Origin: Pseudomonas sp. 6D_7.1_Bac1
GTDB taxonomy: Bacteria; Pseudomonadota; Gammaproteobacteria; Pseudomonadales; Pseudomonadaceae
Direction: 5' to 3'
Assembly: GCF_025465945.1 (NCBI RefSeq)
Contig: NZ_JANLNW010000051.1
Coordinates: forward strand, 124,001 to 188,000
DNA: 64,000 bases
Part shown: positions 46,402-54,101 of the stretch, in pieces
How the letters are laid out: the number at the start of each line of letters is the position of its first letter
Position numbering within the stretch: position 1 is the stretch's first letter
Program-made: the position numbers and the translations under genes
The notes under the pieces: generated by a model
The model's input: only the letters and a program-made list of their open reading frames with translations
The model's database searches: none
What the model was told of the DNA's origin: nothing

Positions 46402-46735
46402 CTTTAGTTGCCCCCTTGATTTGAAACTCGATAAACTCCTGCTGCTCAACTGCTAACGAAACCGCTTCCTTCATGACTGTCCGCATATGCGCAATAGCAG
46501 AATACATATCCACAGCATTACTTAAATTTATCTCTCTCAATTTAAACTCAAGACTCCTCATATAAGCTTCTCGCTTCTTCGCGCTTTCAAGTCGTGACTG
46601 CAACTCATCAACGTACAGAGTTTTTACCTCCTCAACCTTGGTCTGCATGGTGAATGCAATACCTGCCGCAATAACTGCAGACGCTACTAATGCATACCCC
46701 AAAATCGATCGCGCCCTATTACTATTTTCCACCAT
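46385..46735 (-). CDS. Rz/LysB-like inner-membrane spanin candidate
   Basis: A 116-aa protein with an N-terminal membrane helix (ILGYALVASAVIAAGIAFTM, about 11-30) followed by a charged coiled-coil stretch (VEEVKTLYVDELQSRLESAKKREAYMRSLEFKLREI). This is the topology of i-spanins. It overlaps the holin by 14 bases and the endolysin by 17, the usual tight packing of lysis genes. No embedded Rz1-type lipoprotein was found in the other frames, so the outer-membrane partner is missing or encoded elsewhere. Confidence 0.72.
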   Translation of the reverse strand: MVENSNRARSILGYALVASAVIAAGIAFTMQTKVEEVKTLYVDELQSRLESAKKREAYMRSLEFKLREINLSNAVDMYSAIAHMRTVMKEAVSLAVEQQEFIEFQIKGATKDGKNK

Positions 46736-47057
46736 TACGCCCCTCCAACTTCCCGATATTCAGTTTTTTATAAATATACGACTGCAGCAGCATCAAGGTG
46801 GCATCCGCCCCGAGCCAACCACAAAGCCCGATTACAACGCCTGAAATCTCCGAAGGAACCGCTAATGCTCGACATCCCAAAAGAACCAAGTAACCGGAAA
46901 ATGCTGCACCGACACCTTGTAAAATCGTCTCGCCTATATGTATTTTCTGGCCTGATCCCAACCGGCGCATCATATGCCCAAGAACACCACCCGTCGCAGC
47001 AATGGCAATATATATCCAAGACTTTATAAATTCAGAAGCCAGATCGCTCCCACTCAT
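46722..47057 (-). CDS. Phage holin, LydA/HP1-type
   Basis: A 111-aa protein with three hydrophobic segments (WIYIAIAATGGVLGHMM, GAAFSGYLVLLGCRALAV, ISGVVIGLCGWLGADATLML) and a basic, charged C-terminus (YKKLNIGKLEGRNGGK), as in holins of the HP1/LydA group. ATG 47057 (MSGSDLAS) has GGATGGTG before it; 47069 is an alternative that would add four residues, recalling dual-start holins. It is first of the holin-Rz-endolysin set. Confidence 0.82.
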   Translation of the reverse strand: MSGSDLASEFIKSWIYIAIAATGGVLGHMMRRLGSGQKIHIGETILQGVGAAFSGYLVLLGCRALAVPSEISGVVIGLCGWLGADATLMLLQSYIYKKLNIGKLEGRNGGK

Positions 47058-47476
47058 ATGGTTCACCATCCAAAAAAAATATATTGAACACCAGGGCTCA
47101 TAATGAGCCGCTGCACTTCCCTGCGTCTCTTATGCCTGCTAGCAACCCAACCCCACAATGACTTCTAAGGCCCAATCAATTCCTCTTCTAATACTAAAAA
47201 ATTATTCATTAACCCTCGAAACTCATTATCCAAAAGCAGCAAGCCACCTCGCAAGAAAAAGAGCAATTTCAGACCATCTATTCATAAATACACTGGTCAC
47301 CGGGCACAGCAATCGACATGCTCTGGGGCGAAGCTCAAGCCCTGGAGATTAACTTGAGCATTGACTATCAGACCGCACTTCAATTAACCGATATACCTGC
47401 GAATTCGATAAAACTCACCATCAAGCAGTCTGCCTATTGTGAATCTCGGGTACAGTTTGCACGCCCTTGGAAACAA
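47058..47476. other. Gap within the lysis cassette, no gene assigned
   Basis: About 420 bp. A 70-codon plus-strand frame at 47318 (..ALEINLSIDYQTALQL..) has no recognised family and runs against the surrounding minus-strand genes. The stretch is likely to hold the cassette's promoter or degraded sequence. Confidence 0.5.
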
Positions 47477-47704
47477 TTAATCAGGCGCATTAGCTGTCCA
47501 CTGCTCAGCAAGGACATACGCCATATCTAACGGCTGCCGACTTCTGATAATTTCATGTATCAAACTTCGATCTTTCCTCGGTATTTTTTTTATGCACCGC
47601 TTTGCGCAGGCTCTTACAGCCTCATCCGTGCCGTGAATGCGAGCAGCGAGAAGCAGTATGAGAACAGCATCAGTAAAGCTCATGATGATCCATGTCGTAT
47701 GCAT
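47477..47704 (-). CDS. Small membrane-associated protein of unknown function
   Basis: A 75-aa protein, ATG 47704 chosen because AAAGGAGG lies 11 bases upstream (a TTG at 47713 is too close to it). It has an N-terminal hydrophobic segment (WIIMSFTDAVLILLLAARI) and a basic middle (CAKRCIKKIPRKDRS). No family was recognised. It lies on the lysis-cassette strand between DUF1353 and the holin, so a role such as antiholin or lysis accessory is possible but unproven. Confidence 0.5.
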   Translation of the reverse strand: MHTTWIIMSFTDAVLILLLAARIHGTDEAVRACAKRCIKKIPRKDRSLIHEIIRSRQPLDMAYVLAEQWTANAPD

Positions 47705-47850
47705 TGAGTACAATGCCTCCTTTTTGAATTTAATTGAGTACGATCAAACCCCGTTGATGAAACTCGCACGTCAATCGAAGACTCCTGCCTGCGAAAGCTC
47801 TTGAAGAGTCCCCCCGCAATTGTGCATTTCTCAATTGCGCTCTGGCGAAC

Positions 47851-48312
47851 TCACATCCACTTCGATTCAAGCGATCTTTTCATCGCCCTATTCGATGGCA
47901 GATTTACCTGAGACACATTGCGATATAACTCGACTGCTCCAGCCACCACGGCTATTTCCTGTTGAGTGGCGCCCAACACGTCGAGCGCCACGTACAGAAG
48001 TGAGTCGCCCCGGGTGCGCGAAATGCTGACTGGAGCTCCATCAACGGTGATTGACAGGTACTCACACAGTTGGTCATGCATTACATAGGCCTGCCCAAGC
48101 TTGCCCCAAGGGGAAACGAAGCTCTGGGCAATTCGAGGGATAGTTCCACCGTCAGTCAGAATCCCGGCCGGAACGGCAACCCACTGCCGTTCACTGAGCA
48201 TTAGCCGAAAAGGCTGAAGCACTCGCCAGTGATCTTGGCCGAGCAATCTGCTGGCTTCAGCCTCATAGCGTGTGTCCAGTGGAGCATCGAAATATGGATA
48301 CGTGCGGCTCAT
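47851..48312 (-). CDS. DUF1353 family protein
   Basis: A 153-aa protein with the DUF1353 core: WRVLQPFRLM...WVAVPAGILTDGGTIPRIAQSFVSPWGKLGQAYVMHDQLCEYL, in which the TDGGTIPR and HDxLxxY motifs are diagnostic. The family is common in phages and in lysis-adjacent gene sets; its biochemical role is unknown. It is the most upstream gene of the minus-strand cassette. The C-terminus ends RAMKRSLESKWM. Confidence 0.82.
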   Translation of the reverse strand: MSRTYPYFDAPLDTRYEAEASRLLGQDHWRVLQPFRLMLSERQWVAVPAGILTDGGTIPRIAQSFVSPWGKLGQAYVMHDQLCEYLSITVDGAPVSISRTRGDSLLYVALDVLGATQQEIAVVAGAVELYRNVSQVNLPSNRAMKRSLESKWM

Positions 48313-49129
48313 AGGCGGCTTGCTCTCCTCAAGCGGTGATAGGCGATAGCGCGTCTTTTATCTGGTACCCGCATCTCTCAATGGTCAATTGGGTGTTCCG
48401 GCACTTGATTGTTACTTGCGCTATTTACGTGACCTTGTTTTTCTCGATGACATCGTAGCCGTCGTCAGGGTGTTTCAGGTAATCGGTTCTGGTTTCAGAC
48501 CCACCAAATGAGGTGTATCCGTTTAGGGGAAGGGCGGTCTAACCGTGGCGATCAACCGTGTAGTTGGAAAGCGGTCAACTGGTCTGTTTGAGAAGAACGC
48601 AGGTAACGACTGAATCCCCCTAATAGTTGAGAGGACGCCTTCCAGCGGGAGAATAAGGAATCGTCAAAAGAACCAGAATCTGACACGGTAACAAGCTCTA
48701 TTCTAGGTGTGCAGCCCCTGAAAAGTAGAAACTGCTGCAATCGTTGATAACCATACAAAAAACATTTAGGGAAACTCTGAGAAAGACTTCCATCTCTGGT
48801 GAAATACTCGCCTAACACGAACCGAATGGTTGAGCCCCGATGAAACAGATGTCCTTCGCCGATGCCGATTGGCGACCCTGACATTCGGCGGGAGCGTAAT
48901 AGCAGGTCCTGAATCAGACTCCAGAGTGATAGATCAAAACACTTCTGATAACGTCAAATCGACACACCCGCTGTTGGTAAAACGAAAGCTCATTCAATCA
49001 GACGAAGTGAATATCTGAAATCGGACCTGATACTTCCGATGTGTTTGTTCTAGAGTTAGCCAGCAGCAAATGAGGTTCGAAAGGGTTCGGACCTATTATG
49101 CGTCGCTAATAAATAATGAGGTGAATGAT
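48313..49129. other. Region between lysis cassette and toxin operon
   Basis: About 820 bp between divergent transcription units. A 110-codon minus-strand frame at 48552-48884 has no family. A 29-bp trace of an IS5-type transposase start (MKQMSFADA) begins at 48840. The 150 bp before 49130 should carry the toxin promoter; no clear operator was identified. Confidence 0.5.
48840..48868 (+). pseudogene. Start of an IS5-family transposase (trace)
   Basis: ATG followed by codons for KQMSFADA equals the usual first residues of a widespread IS5-group transposase (MKQMTFADAEY...). Homology ends at once. With the fragment at 41933 it suggests several past insertions in the island. Confidence 0.4.
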
Positions 49130-50326
49130 ATGGCTGTCCCACTAAGCGCAACAGTACTTGATAGCAACCTGGCGCAGGAAGCAGTGGATTTGATTGCAGG
49201 CAAAAATCCTGAATCGGCACGCGATGCAGGCATACTAACCAAGGTAGACATAATTGCGATCAAACAATATGTAAAAAAAGCGCTCTCGCTTCCAGGTGAC
49301 TTGAATCAAGTTGAGGCATATTTGCTGTATAAAACCGTGGGAATTGCCGGGCTTGAACCCGTTGATATTCAGGGTCTATTCAGAAGGATTTCACTTCACG
49401 CCTCCAGTTGGGATGGGGTGGAACACCAAATGATTCAGCAAGGCGTTCATTTAGGTATTGCCGCACAAAATATCCTGATCACGGGCGGCGAGATCGTTGC
49501 CGTAATTGACCAAATGCCCATCCTGGAAAAAGTGAGGAATACTCTGGGGGGGTGGGGCAGTACTGAACTGTCAGGAATTAAATATACGTCTGATGACGGA
49601 GAGATTGCAGTAGCTGTAAGTGAGATCATTGCGTCGATGAGGGGCGACATCCTAAAGCAGCAAAGCACAACGCAATTGCTTGTAGAAAAGCTTACCGCTT
49701 TCAGGACCGGACTGGTGGGAGAAGAAGGTAAACCCGATTCAGGTTTACAGCCTCTGGTATACGGTAAGTTCCAACTGATGCAACGAAACAATTTCATTAA
49801 ATCCATTGCCGAAGATCAAGCCACCATCGCTGAAAAAAAGGCACGAATAGTCCAGTTGGATAACGACTACGACCAGTATGTCAAATATGCGATAAGCGGG
49901 ATCGCGGGGGGGCTTATCGGCCTGGCCATTACCGGTGGGATATTCGGCGATAAAGCGGAAAAGGCAAAGAACGAGCGTAACGCCCTTAAAGAGGAAGTTA
50001 AAACTTTGGAAGGACGCGTCAAGGACAGACAAAACCTGCAGGCCGCTTTGGAAAATCTCAGCCTGGATTTTACTGATATGAATATCCGCATGCTCGGTGC
50101 TGAACAGGCACTGAACTTATTGAAATTGGCCTGGGATACCATTCTGGCGAATATTAATGAGTCAGCTTCACAATTTGAAACAATTAATGACGCACAGAAA
50201 CTTACCTCGTTTGTTATCAACTTTAAAAAGGTGATTGCACCGTGGGAAGCGGTAAAAGATAGATCCGGAGACTTGGTCAAGGTGCTTAACGAGGCGCTGG
50301 AAGAATACAAAAAATTCTACAATTGA
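49130..50326 (+). CDS. Alpha-xenorhabdolysin family toxin subunit A (XaxA/YaxA-like)
   Basis: A 398-aa alpha-helical pore-forming toxin component. The opening DAGILTKVDIIAIKQYVKKALSLP and GIAGLEPVDIQGLFRRISLHASSW match XaxA/YaxA proteins. Long coiled-coil helices surround a hydrophobic head segment (YAISGIAGGLIGLAITGGIFG, about 264-284), followed by DFTDMNIRMLGAEQALNLL. ATG 49130 is preferred over 49070 because GAGGTG stands 7 bases before it. There is no signal peptide. In Xenorhabdus, Yersinia and Photorhabdus, A and B subunits together lyse host cells. xaxB follows after 27 bases. Confidence 0.85.
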   Translation: MAVPLSATVLDSNLAQEAVDLIAGKNPESARDAGILTKVDIIAIKQYVKKALSLPGDLNQVEAYLLYKTVGIAGLEPVDIQGLFRRISLHASSWDGVEHQMIQQGVHLGIAAQNILITGGEIVAVIDQMPILEKVRNTLGGWGSTELSGIKYTSDDGEIAVAVSEIIASMRGDILKQQSTTQLLVEKLTAFRTGLVGEEGKPDSGLQPLVYGKFQLMQRNNFIKSIAEDQATIAEKKARIVQLDNDYDQYVKYAISGIAGGLIGLAITGGIFGDKAEKAKNERNALKEEVKTLEGRVKDRQNLQAALENLSLDFTDMNIRMLGAEQALNLLKLAWDTILANINESASQFETINDAQKLTSFVINFKKVIAPWEAVKDRSGDLVKVLNEALEEYKKFYN

Positions 50327-50353
50327 TTTCCCACTGACAAAAGGATGATTATC

Positions 50354-51397
50354 ATGAATCCCGTAACCCCGATCAATGCTGGCCTCATTCCTGCGATTGA
50401 TGTGAAGAGCATCATTCAAACCACTCGTGACATTTCAAAGCTCACGAACTTTAGAGCTTATCTGCCTAATGACTTGTTGCAGGAGAGGGCTCGGCAAGTA
50501 GCATTGTATTTGCAAATGACCGATACGACGCTGCGGGAATCTTTTCCGATACTGCTGACAGCGCTGAAAAACGCTGATGGCCAAGGCTATTTTTCTGTTC
50601 TTGACGAGTTAAAAGCTGCATTGGCCGGTGACTTGTCACCCGCTGATCGAGAAGCGTGCAACGACGAGGTCGTGAATATCAAAGCTGCTCTCGCAAACAT
50701 GCTGGAAGGGGTGTCGGCAAAATTTACCTTTCGTTCCGAGAGCGTTAAAAGCCAAGCTATGAGCGTTTACAAAGTTGAAATTGGTGAGCGAGTTAACCCG
50801 TCCCTCCAGTTGGCGAAAGACCGAATTTCCCGGATCTCGGATGACTTAAATAAGCTCTATCTCACCAAGGCAACCTGCGTGGAACAGCGTGACACGCTCG
50901 TCAAAGCGCAAGATGTGATTCGCAAAACCAACTTGGCCGACATCTTTCAAACTTACCTGCCTGACGGCGACGACCTGAACAATCTGGATTTGGCCACTCC
51001 TGAAAAAGAGGCTATCAAGCAGGCGATTGCCTTGGTCAAGAAAGCCCTGGGCATTTTATCTGACGGTATTAAATACATTGAACTTGCAACAGCCAGGAAC
51101 AATCTAGACAAAGAGATTGAGAGCCTTACTAAGTCCATCACCGAGTCCAATAGCGAATTCAAGAAGGCACAGGATGCTTTGAGCGACGTAGTGGCCGTTG
51201 GGGACATCGACGGTCTGCGCATGGTGGCGGTTAATGAACTCGATTTAGTGGCGTCCATCTGGATGGGGTGTTCATCGAGCCTTGCGGGGCTAAAAAATAC
51301 CGATTTCACTCAGTCTGACTTATCCAGTTTGCTCAGTCGATACAAAATGCATCTGGAAAAACTGAGCGCCGACTACAACAACTTCATGCTCACCTGA
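50354..51397 (+). CDS. Alpha-xenorhabdolysin family toxin subunit B (XaxB/YaxB-like)
   Basis: A 347-aa partner toxin with the layout of XaxB: N-terminal helices (DIKLT-like start ARDISKLTNFRAYLPNDLL), long amphipathic coiled coils (ELATARNNLDKEIESLTKSITESNSEFKKAQDAL) and a C-terminal IWMGCSSSLAGLKN region. There is no signal peptide. ATG 50354 has AAAGGA upstream; 50345 is an alternative three codons earlier. Together with the preceding A subunit it should form a complete binary alpha-pore-forming toxin. Order A then B is the family rule. Confidence 0.8.
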   Translation: MNPVTPINAGLIPAIDVKSIIQTTRDISKLTNFRAYLPNDLLQERARQVALYLQMTDTTLRESFPILLTALKNADGQGYFSVLDELKAALAGDLSPADREACNDEVVNIKAALANMLEGVSAKFTFRSESVKSQAMSVYKVEIGERVNPSLQLAKDRISRISDDLNKLYLTKATCVEQRDTLVKAQDVIRKTNLADIFQTYLPDGDDLNNLDLATPEKEAIKQAIALVKKALGILSDGIKYIELATARNNLDKEIESLTKSITESNSEFKKAQDALSDVVAVGDIDGLRMVAVNELDLVASIWMGCSSSLAGLKNTDFTQSDLSSLLSRYKMHLEKLSADYNNFMLT

Positions 51398-51668
51398 CGA
51401 GAAGGTGTGGTTGATCTTGCCGGATTGTCCGCACCTGATCTGATTCCGAGTTACATTCACCCTTCATCATTGCGCTGACTCTGGCGCTAGCAGCGTCTCC
51501 CAGGGGCACGTTGATTTTTCGGATCTTCGTACCCGGAATGCCATGGAGGTTTATATCCAAGGACAATAATCGGGTTTTTTTGAGTAAATCAACGCCCCCC
51601 TGGAGAGATCCAAAGAAAACGTATGACCCAGACTTGTACACTTAACGTTTAATAGACAGAGGTGAATC

Positions 51669-52901
51669 ATGTTAGTTATTTTTGAAGAGTCAGTAATGAG
51701 CAATAACGCCGCCCCCCCTAACACTAATGATCTTCCGAGGGATGTGTCACTCATGATTTCGGGGGGGAACGAAGTAGCACGCGCTCCTGGGGTAATGACC
51801 AAGGAAGATATAATAGAAATGAAGAAATATTTGAGAACAGTTACCCTTCTACCTAGCGGATTGCTGGAGGTTGAGGCCTTTCTTAAATATAGAACTATTG
51901 GCATTCCCGGACTTGAACCTTTAGATATTCTGAACTTGTTTCACAAGATCAAAATGCATGCTTGCGACTGGTACCCTATAGAAAGCGGAGTCATTCATCA
52001 ATGCTATTATTTAGGAGATACCGCTATAGATATCCTCAGGAATGGAAAGCAGATCATTGCCCAAATCAATAATATGCCTATCCTGCAGAGAGTTAGAAGT
52101 ACCGTGGGAAACTTGAGCGACATTCAACTTGAAGGAATGAAGTATACGCCTGATGATTTTAAAGTCGTACAATATATAGGAGATATTATTCAAACGATGA
52201 AATTCGATATTACGATGGGACAATTGTCTACGCAACAGCTCAAAGATTCTATTATCGACTTCAAGGTCAACCTCTCTGGCGGAGCGTTATCGAACGGCAA
52301 CCCAGTGCTTGGGCTACAGTCCGAATTAGACTTGAAATATACCTTGATGCAGCGAAACAATCGTCTAAAATATATCGCCGAAAATAACGCCGCCATCAGC
52401 GCAAAAATAGCACAAATTGCTCAATTGGATAAAGATTACGACTATTACGTTAAAATGTGTTTTTCAGCGGGGCTTCCTTTCCTTTGGTGGATTTCAGCCT
52501 CCATTTACGGCCCGAAAGCAGAAACCGCCCGAAAAGAGCGTAATAAGTTAAAAGCCGAGGTTGACGCTCTGAGACTATTAGTGACTAACCAGGAAAACTT
52601 ACAGAATGCCATGGAAAGCACACTGGCTAATTTAGGTGGCGTAGGTCTCCGCATGCTCGGTGCCGAAGCGACACTTAATGTTTTAAACACGATGTGGCAA
52701 ACCATAATCGCTAAAATTGACGCATCGGCTGAACAGTTCGCTAATATCAATGATGCATTGCGCCTCACATTATTTGTCGCGGAGTTCTCGAAAGTGATCG
52801 CGCCATGGCAGGATGTACAAGCCGCTGGCGAAACGTTGGTTAACGAGTATTACTTAGCAATGAGAGAATACGAAACTAACAATCCTTTAAGTTATTACTA
52901 A
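51669..52901 (+). CDS. Second XaxA-like subunit without its own B gene
   Basis: A 410-aa paralogue of the toxin A subunit at 49130: GVMTKEDIIEMKKYLRTVTLLP, GIPGLEPLDILNLFHKIKMHACDW, QRNNRLKYIAENNAAI and GVGLRMLGAEATLNVL align segment by segment. The head segment differs (MCFSAGLPFLWWISASIYG), being shorter and richer in Trp. ATG 51669 has AGAGGTG close upstream; ATG 51696 is an alternative. A 271-bp gap separates it from xaxB, and no second B gene follows. It may share XaxB, changing target range, or act as a decoy. Confidence 0.82.
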   Translation: MLVIFEESVMSNNAAPPNTNDLPRDVSLMISGGNEVARAPGVMTKEDIIEMKKYLRTVTLLPSGLLEVEAFLKYRTIGIPGLEPLDILNLFHKIKMHACDWYPIESGVIHQCYYLGDTAIDILRNGKQIIAQINNMPILQRVRSTVGNLSDIQLEGMKYTPDDFKVVQYIGDIIQTMKFDITMGQLSTQQLKDSIIDFKVNLSGGALSNGNPVLGLQSELDLKYTLMQRNNRLKYIAENNAAISAKIAQIAQLDKDYDYYVKMCFSAGLPFLWWISASIYGPKAETARKERNKLKAEVDALRLLVTNQENLQNAMESTLANLGGVGLRMLGAEATLNVLNTMWQTIIAKIDASAEQFANINDALRLTLFVAEFSKVIAPWQDVQAAGETLVNEYYLAMREYETNNPLSYY

Positions 52902-52911
52902 AAGAAGAATC

Positions 52912-53106
52912 ATGTCAAAAGCTAGTCAACCCGCCTATTACATGACGATGCAGTGCGGAAAGGACACGCCAGGTCGCTCGGGGTGTCCCTCCGTGAACGA
53001 AGCGTTCCGACTCTACCCCAAGCGGTGTTATCGGCACTTGCGCACACGATTGCTTACGGAGTTTCTGAGCGAGCGGATTGTCCAGTTGCCGGGATTCGAG
53101 GCGTAA
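52912..53106 (+). pseudogene. LysR-family C-terminal remnant, right border of the island
   Basis: The frame from 52912 encodes 64 residues. From about 52993 onward it reads VNEAFRLYPKR, then RHLRTRLLTEFLSERI, then a Pro-Gly end, the standard C-terminus of LysR regulators (LYPxxRHLxxRxRxFIDFLxER). The first ~27 codons are unrelated. GC content rises at this point. So only the last ~38 codons of a core LysR gene remain, marking the right island junction. Confidence 0.62.
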
Positions 53107-53112
53107 CAGCGA

Positions 53113-53451
53113 TCAGTCGTCGCGGGTCAGCACTTCGAGCAATTCAATCTCGAAAACAAGGTTGGAATTGGGCGTGATGGCACCCATCGAACGCTCGCCG
53201 TAGGCCAGGTGCGCCGGTACCCACAACTTGCGCTTGCCGCCGACCTTCATGCCCATCAGGCCTTGATCCCAGCCCTTGATCACCCGGCCTGTGCCGATCA
53301 CGCATTGGAAGGGTTTGCCGCGATCGTACGACGAGTCAAAGGTCGTACCGTCCTCAAGAAAACCGCGGTACTGGGTGGTAATCAAGGCGCCTTTTACGGC
53401 CGCTTTGCCGTCGCCCAACTCAAGGTCGATGACCTGCAATTCTTCGTTCAT
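53113..53451 (-). CDS. FKBP-type peptidyl-prolyl cis-trans isomerase
   Basis: A 112-aa single FKBP domain catalysing proline isomerisation in the cytoplasm. Motifs are VKGALITTQYRGFLEDGTTFDSSYDRGKPFQCVIGTGRVIKGWDQGLMGMKVGGKRKLWVPAHLAYGERS, with the active-site aromatic and Asp residues (Tyr, Phe, Asp, Trp, Tyr) in place. ATG 53451 is preferred; the upstream extension of 28 residues has no family support. No signal peptide is present. Confidence 0.92.
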   Translation of the reverse strand: MNEELQVIDLELGDGKAAVKGALITTQYRGFLEDGTTFDSSYDRGKPFQCVIGTGRVIKGWDQGLMGMKVGGKRKLWVPAHLAYGERSMGAITPNSNLVFEIELLEVLTRDD

Positions 53452-53551
53452 TACTGCTCTCTCGTTAGCGATGACCCTAAACACGGACCGCGTTTTCTCA
53501 GATTTCGCCTTGCAGGGCAATCCTGTTGGAGACACTGGTGCCTGCAGCGGC

Positions 53552-53860
53552 TCAACGCTCTATCGGCATGACCGCCAGAATCTGCCCGTTGGTGGTCTGC
53601 ACCAGCATGTACTTGTCGTTGACCTGCACCCATTGGCTCTGGCTTTGCGGGGTTTTCAATCCACGCTTCTTCCAGTCCGCCAGGGCCTTGTTGCTGCTGG
53701 TGTAGGAATCCGGCGCACGGTCGCCGACTTTCAGGTTACGGGCATTGATCGGCGAAGCCTGGATACTGGCTTGCACGGGATCGTCGGCCAGGGCCATCGA
53801 GCTGACAACGCCAAAGCTGGCAAGCAGGACCAGGATCGCCATAAGTTTTTGATCAGCCAT
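53552..53860 (-). CDS. RcnB-like small periplasmic protein
   Basis: A 102-aa protein with signal peptide MADQKLMAILVLLASFGVVSSMALA. The C-terminal half (KVGDRAPDSYTSSNKALADWKKRGLKTPQSQSQWVQVNDKYMLVQTTNGQILAVM) matches the RcnB-domain pattern: GDxLPxxY, DW..GL..P, W..V...Y.LV...G.I. E. coli RcnB modulates nickel/cobalt efflux; other relatives have no known role. ATG 53860 has GGAGGAAT directly upstream. Confidence 0.8.
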   Translation of the reverse strand: MADQKLMAILVLLASFGVVSSMALADDPVQASIQASPINARNLKVGDRAPDSYTSSNKALADWKKRGLKTPQSQSQWVQVNDKYMLVQTTNGQILAVMPIER

Positions 53861-54101
53861 CGGTATTCCTCCAGTGAATTCGTGGCACTCGCTCCGGGAC
53901 CTCGATTGCATCCAATCATTCGAACGCTCACACCTCACTGTAGCGATGATTCTGTGATCGGCCGCACCTCAGTGATAATCAGCACGCATCAATAGATGCT
54001 AAATATGCACTTATCATATCGATCGACCTACCCCAGTATCCCGCCCTAATAAGATCCATGCGCCACGTTGCGCATGTCATAAAAAGCGCGGGAGACACAA
54101 C

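Larger units (their letters stand above)
40338..52992. mobile_element. Toxin/lysis accessory island (boundaries approximate)
   Basis: This ~12.65-kb AT-richer segment lies between two truncated core genes. It contains the two ToxR/ToxS-like pairs, a CRP/IprA-like regulator, the lysis cassette, XaxAB, a lone XaxA, and fragments of IS5-family transposases. No integrase, tRNA or clear direct repeat was found at its edges, so the mode of entry is unknown. Confidence 0.65.

Noticed and set aside
46475..46525. Embedded Rz1-like lipoprotein (short frame reading MLWICILLLRICGQS)
   Set aside because: Only 15 codons, the residue before Cys is Ile rather than a lipobox small residue, and no ribosome site is seen.
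45910..47069. Prophage
   Set aside because: Only lysis genes are present. No integrase, repressor, replication, capsid or tail genes occur in the surrounding 12 kb.
40338..52992. Direct repeats marking an integrase-type attachment site at the island ends
   Set aside because: No convincing repeat or tRNA end was seen at either junction by eye; an exhaustive search was not possible.
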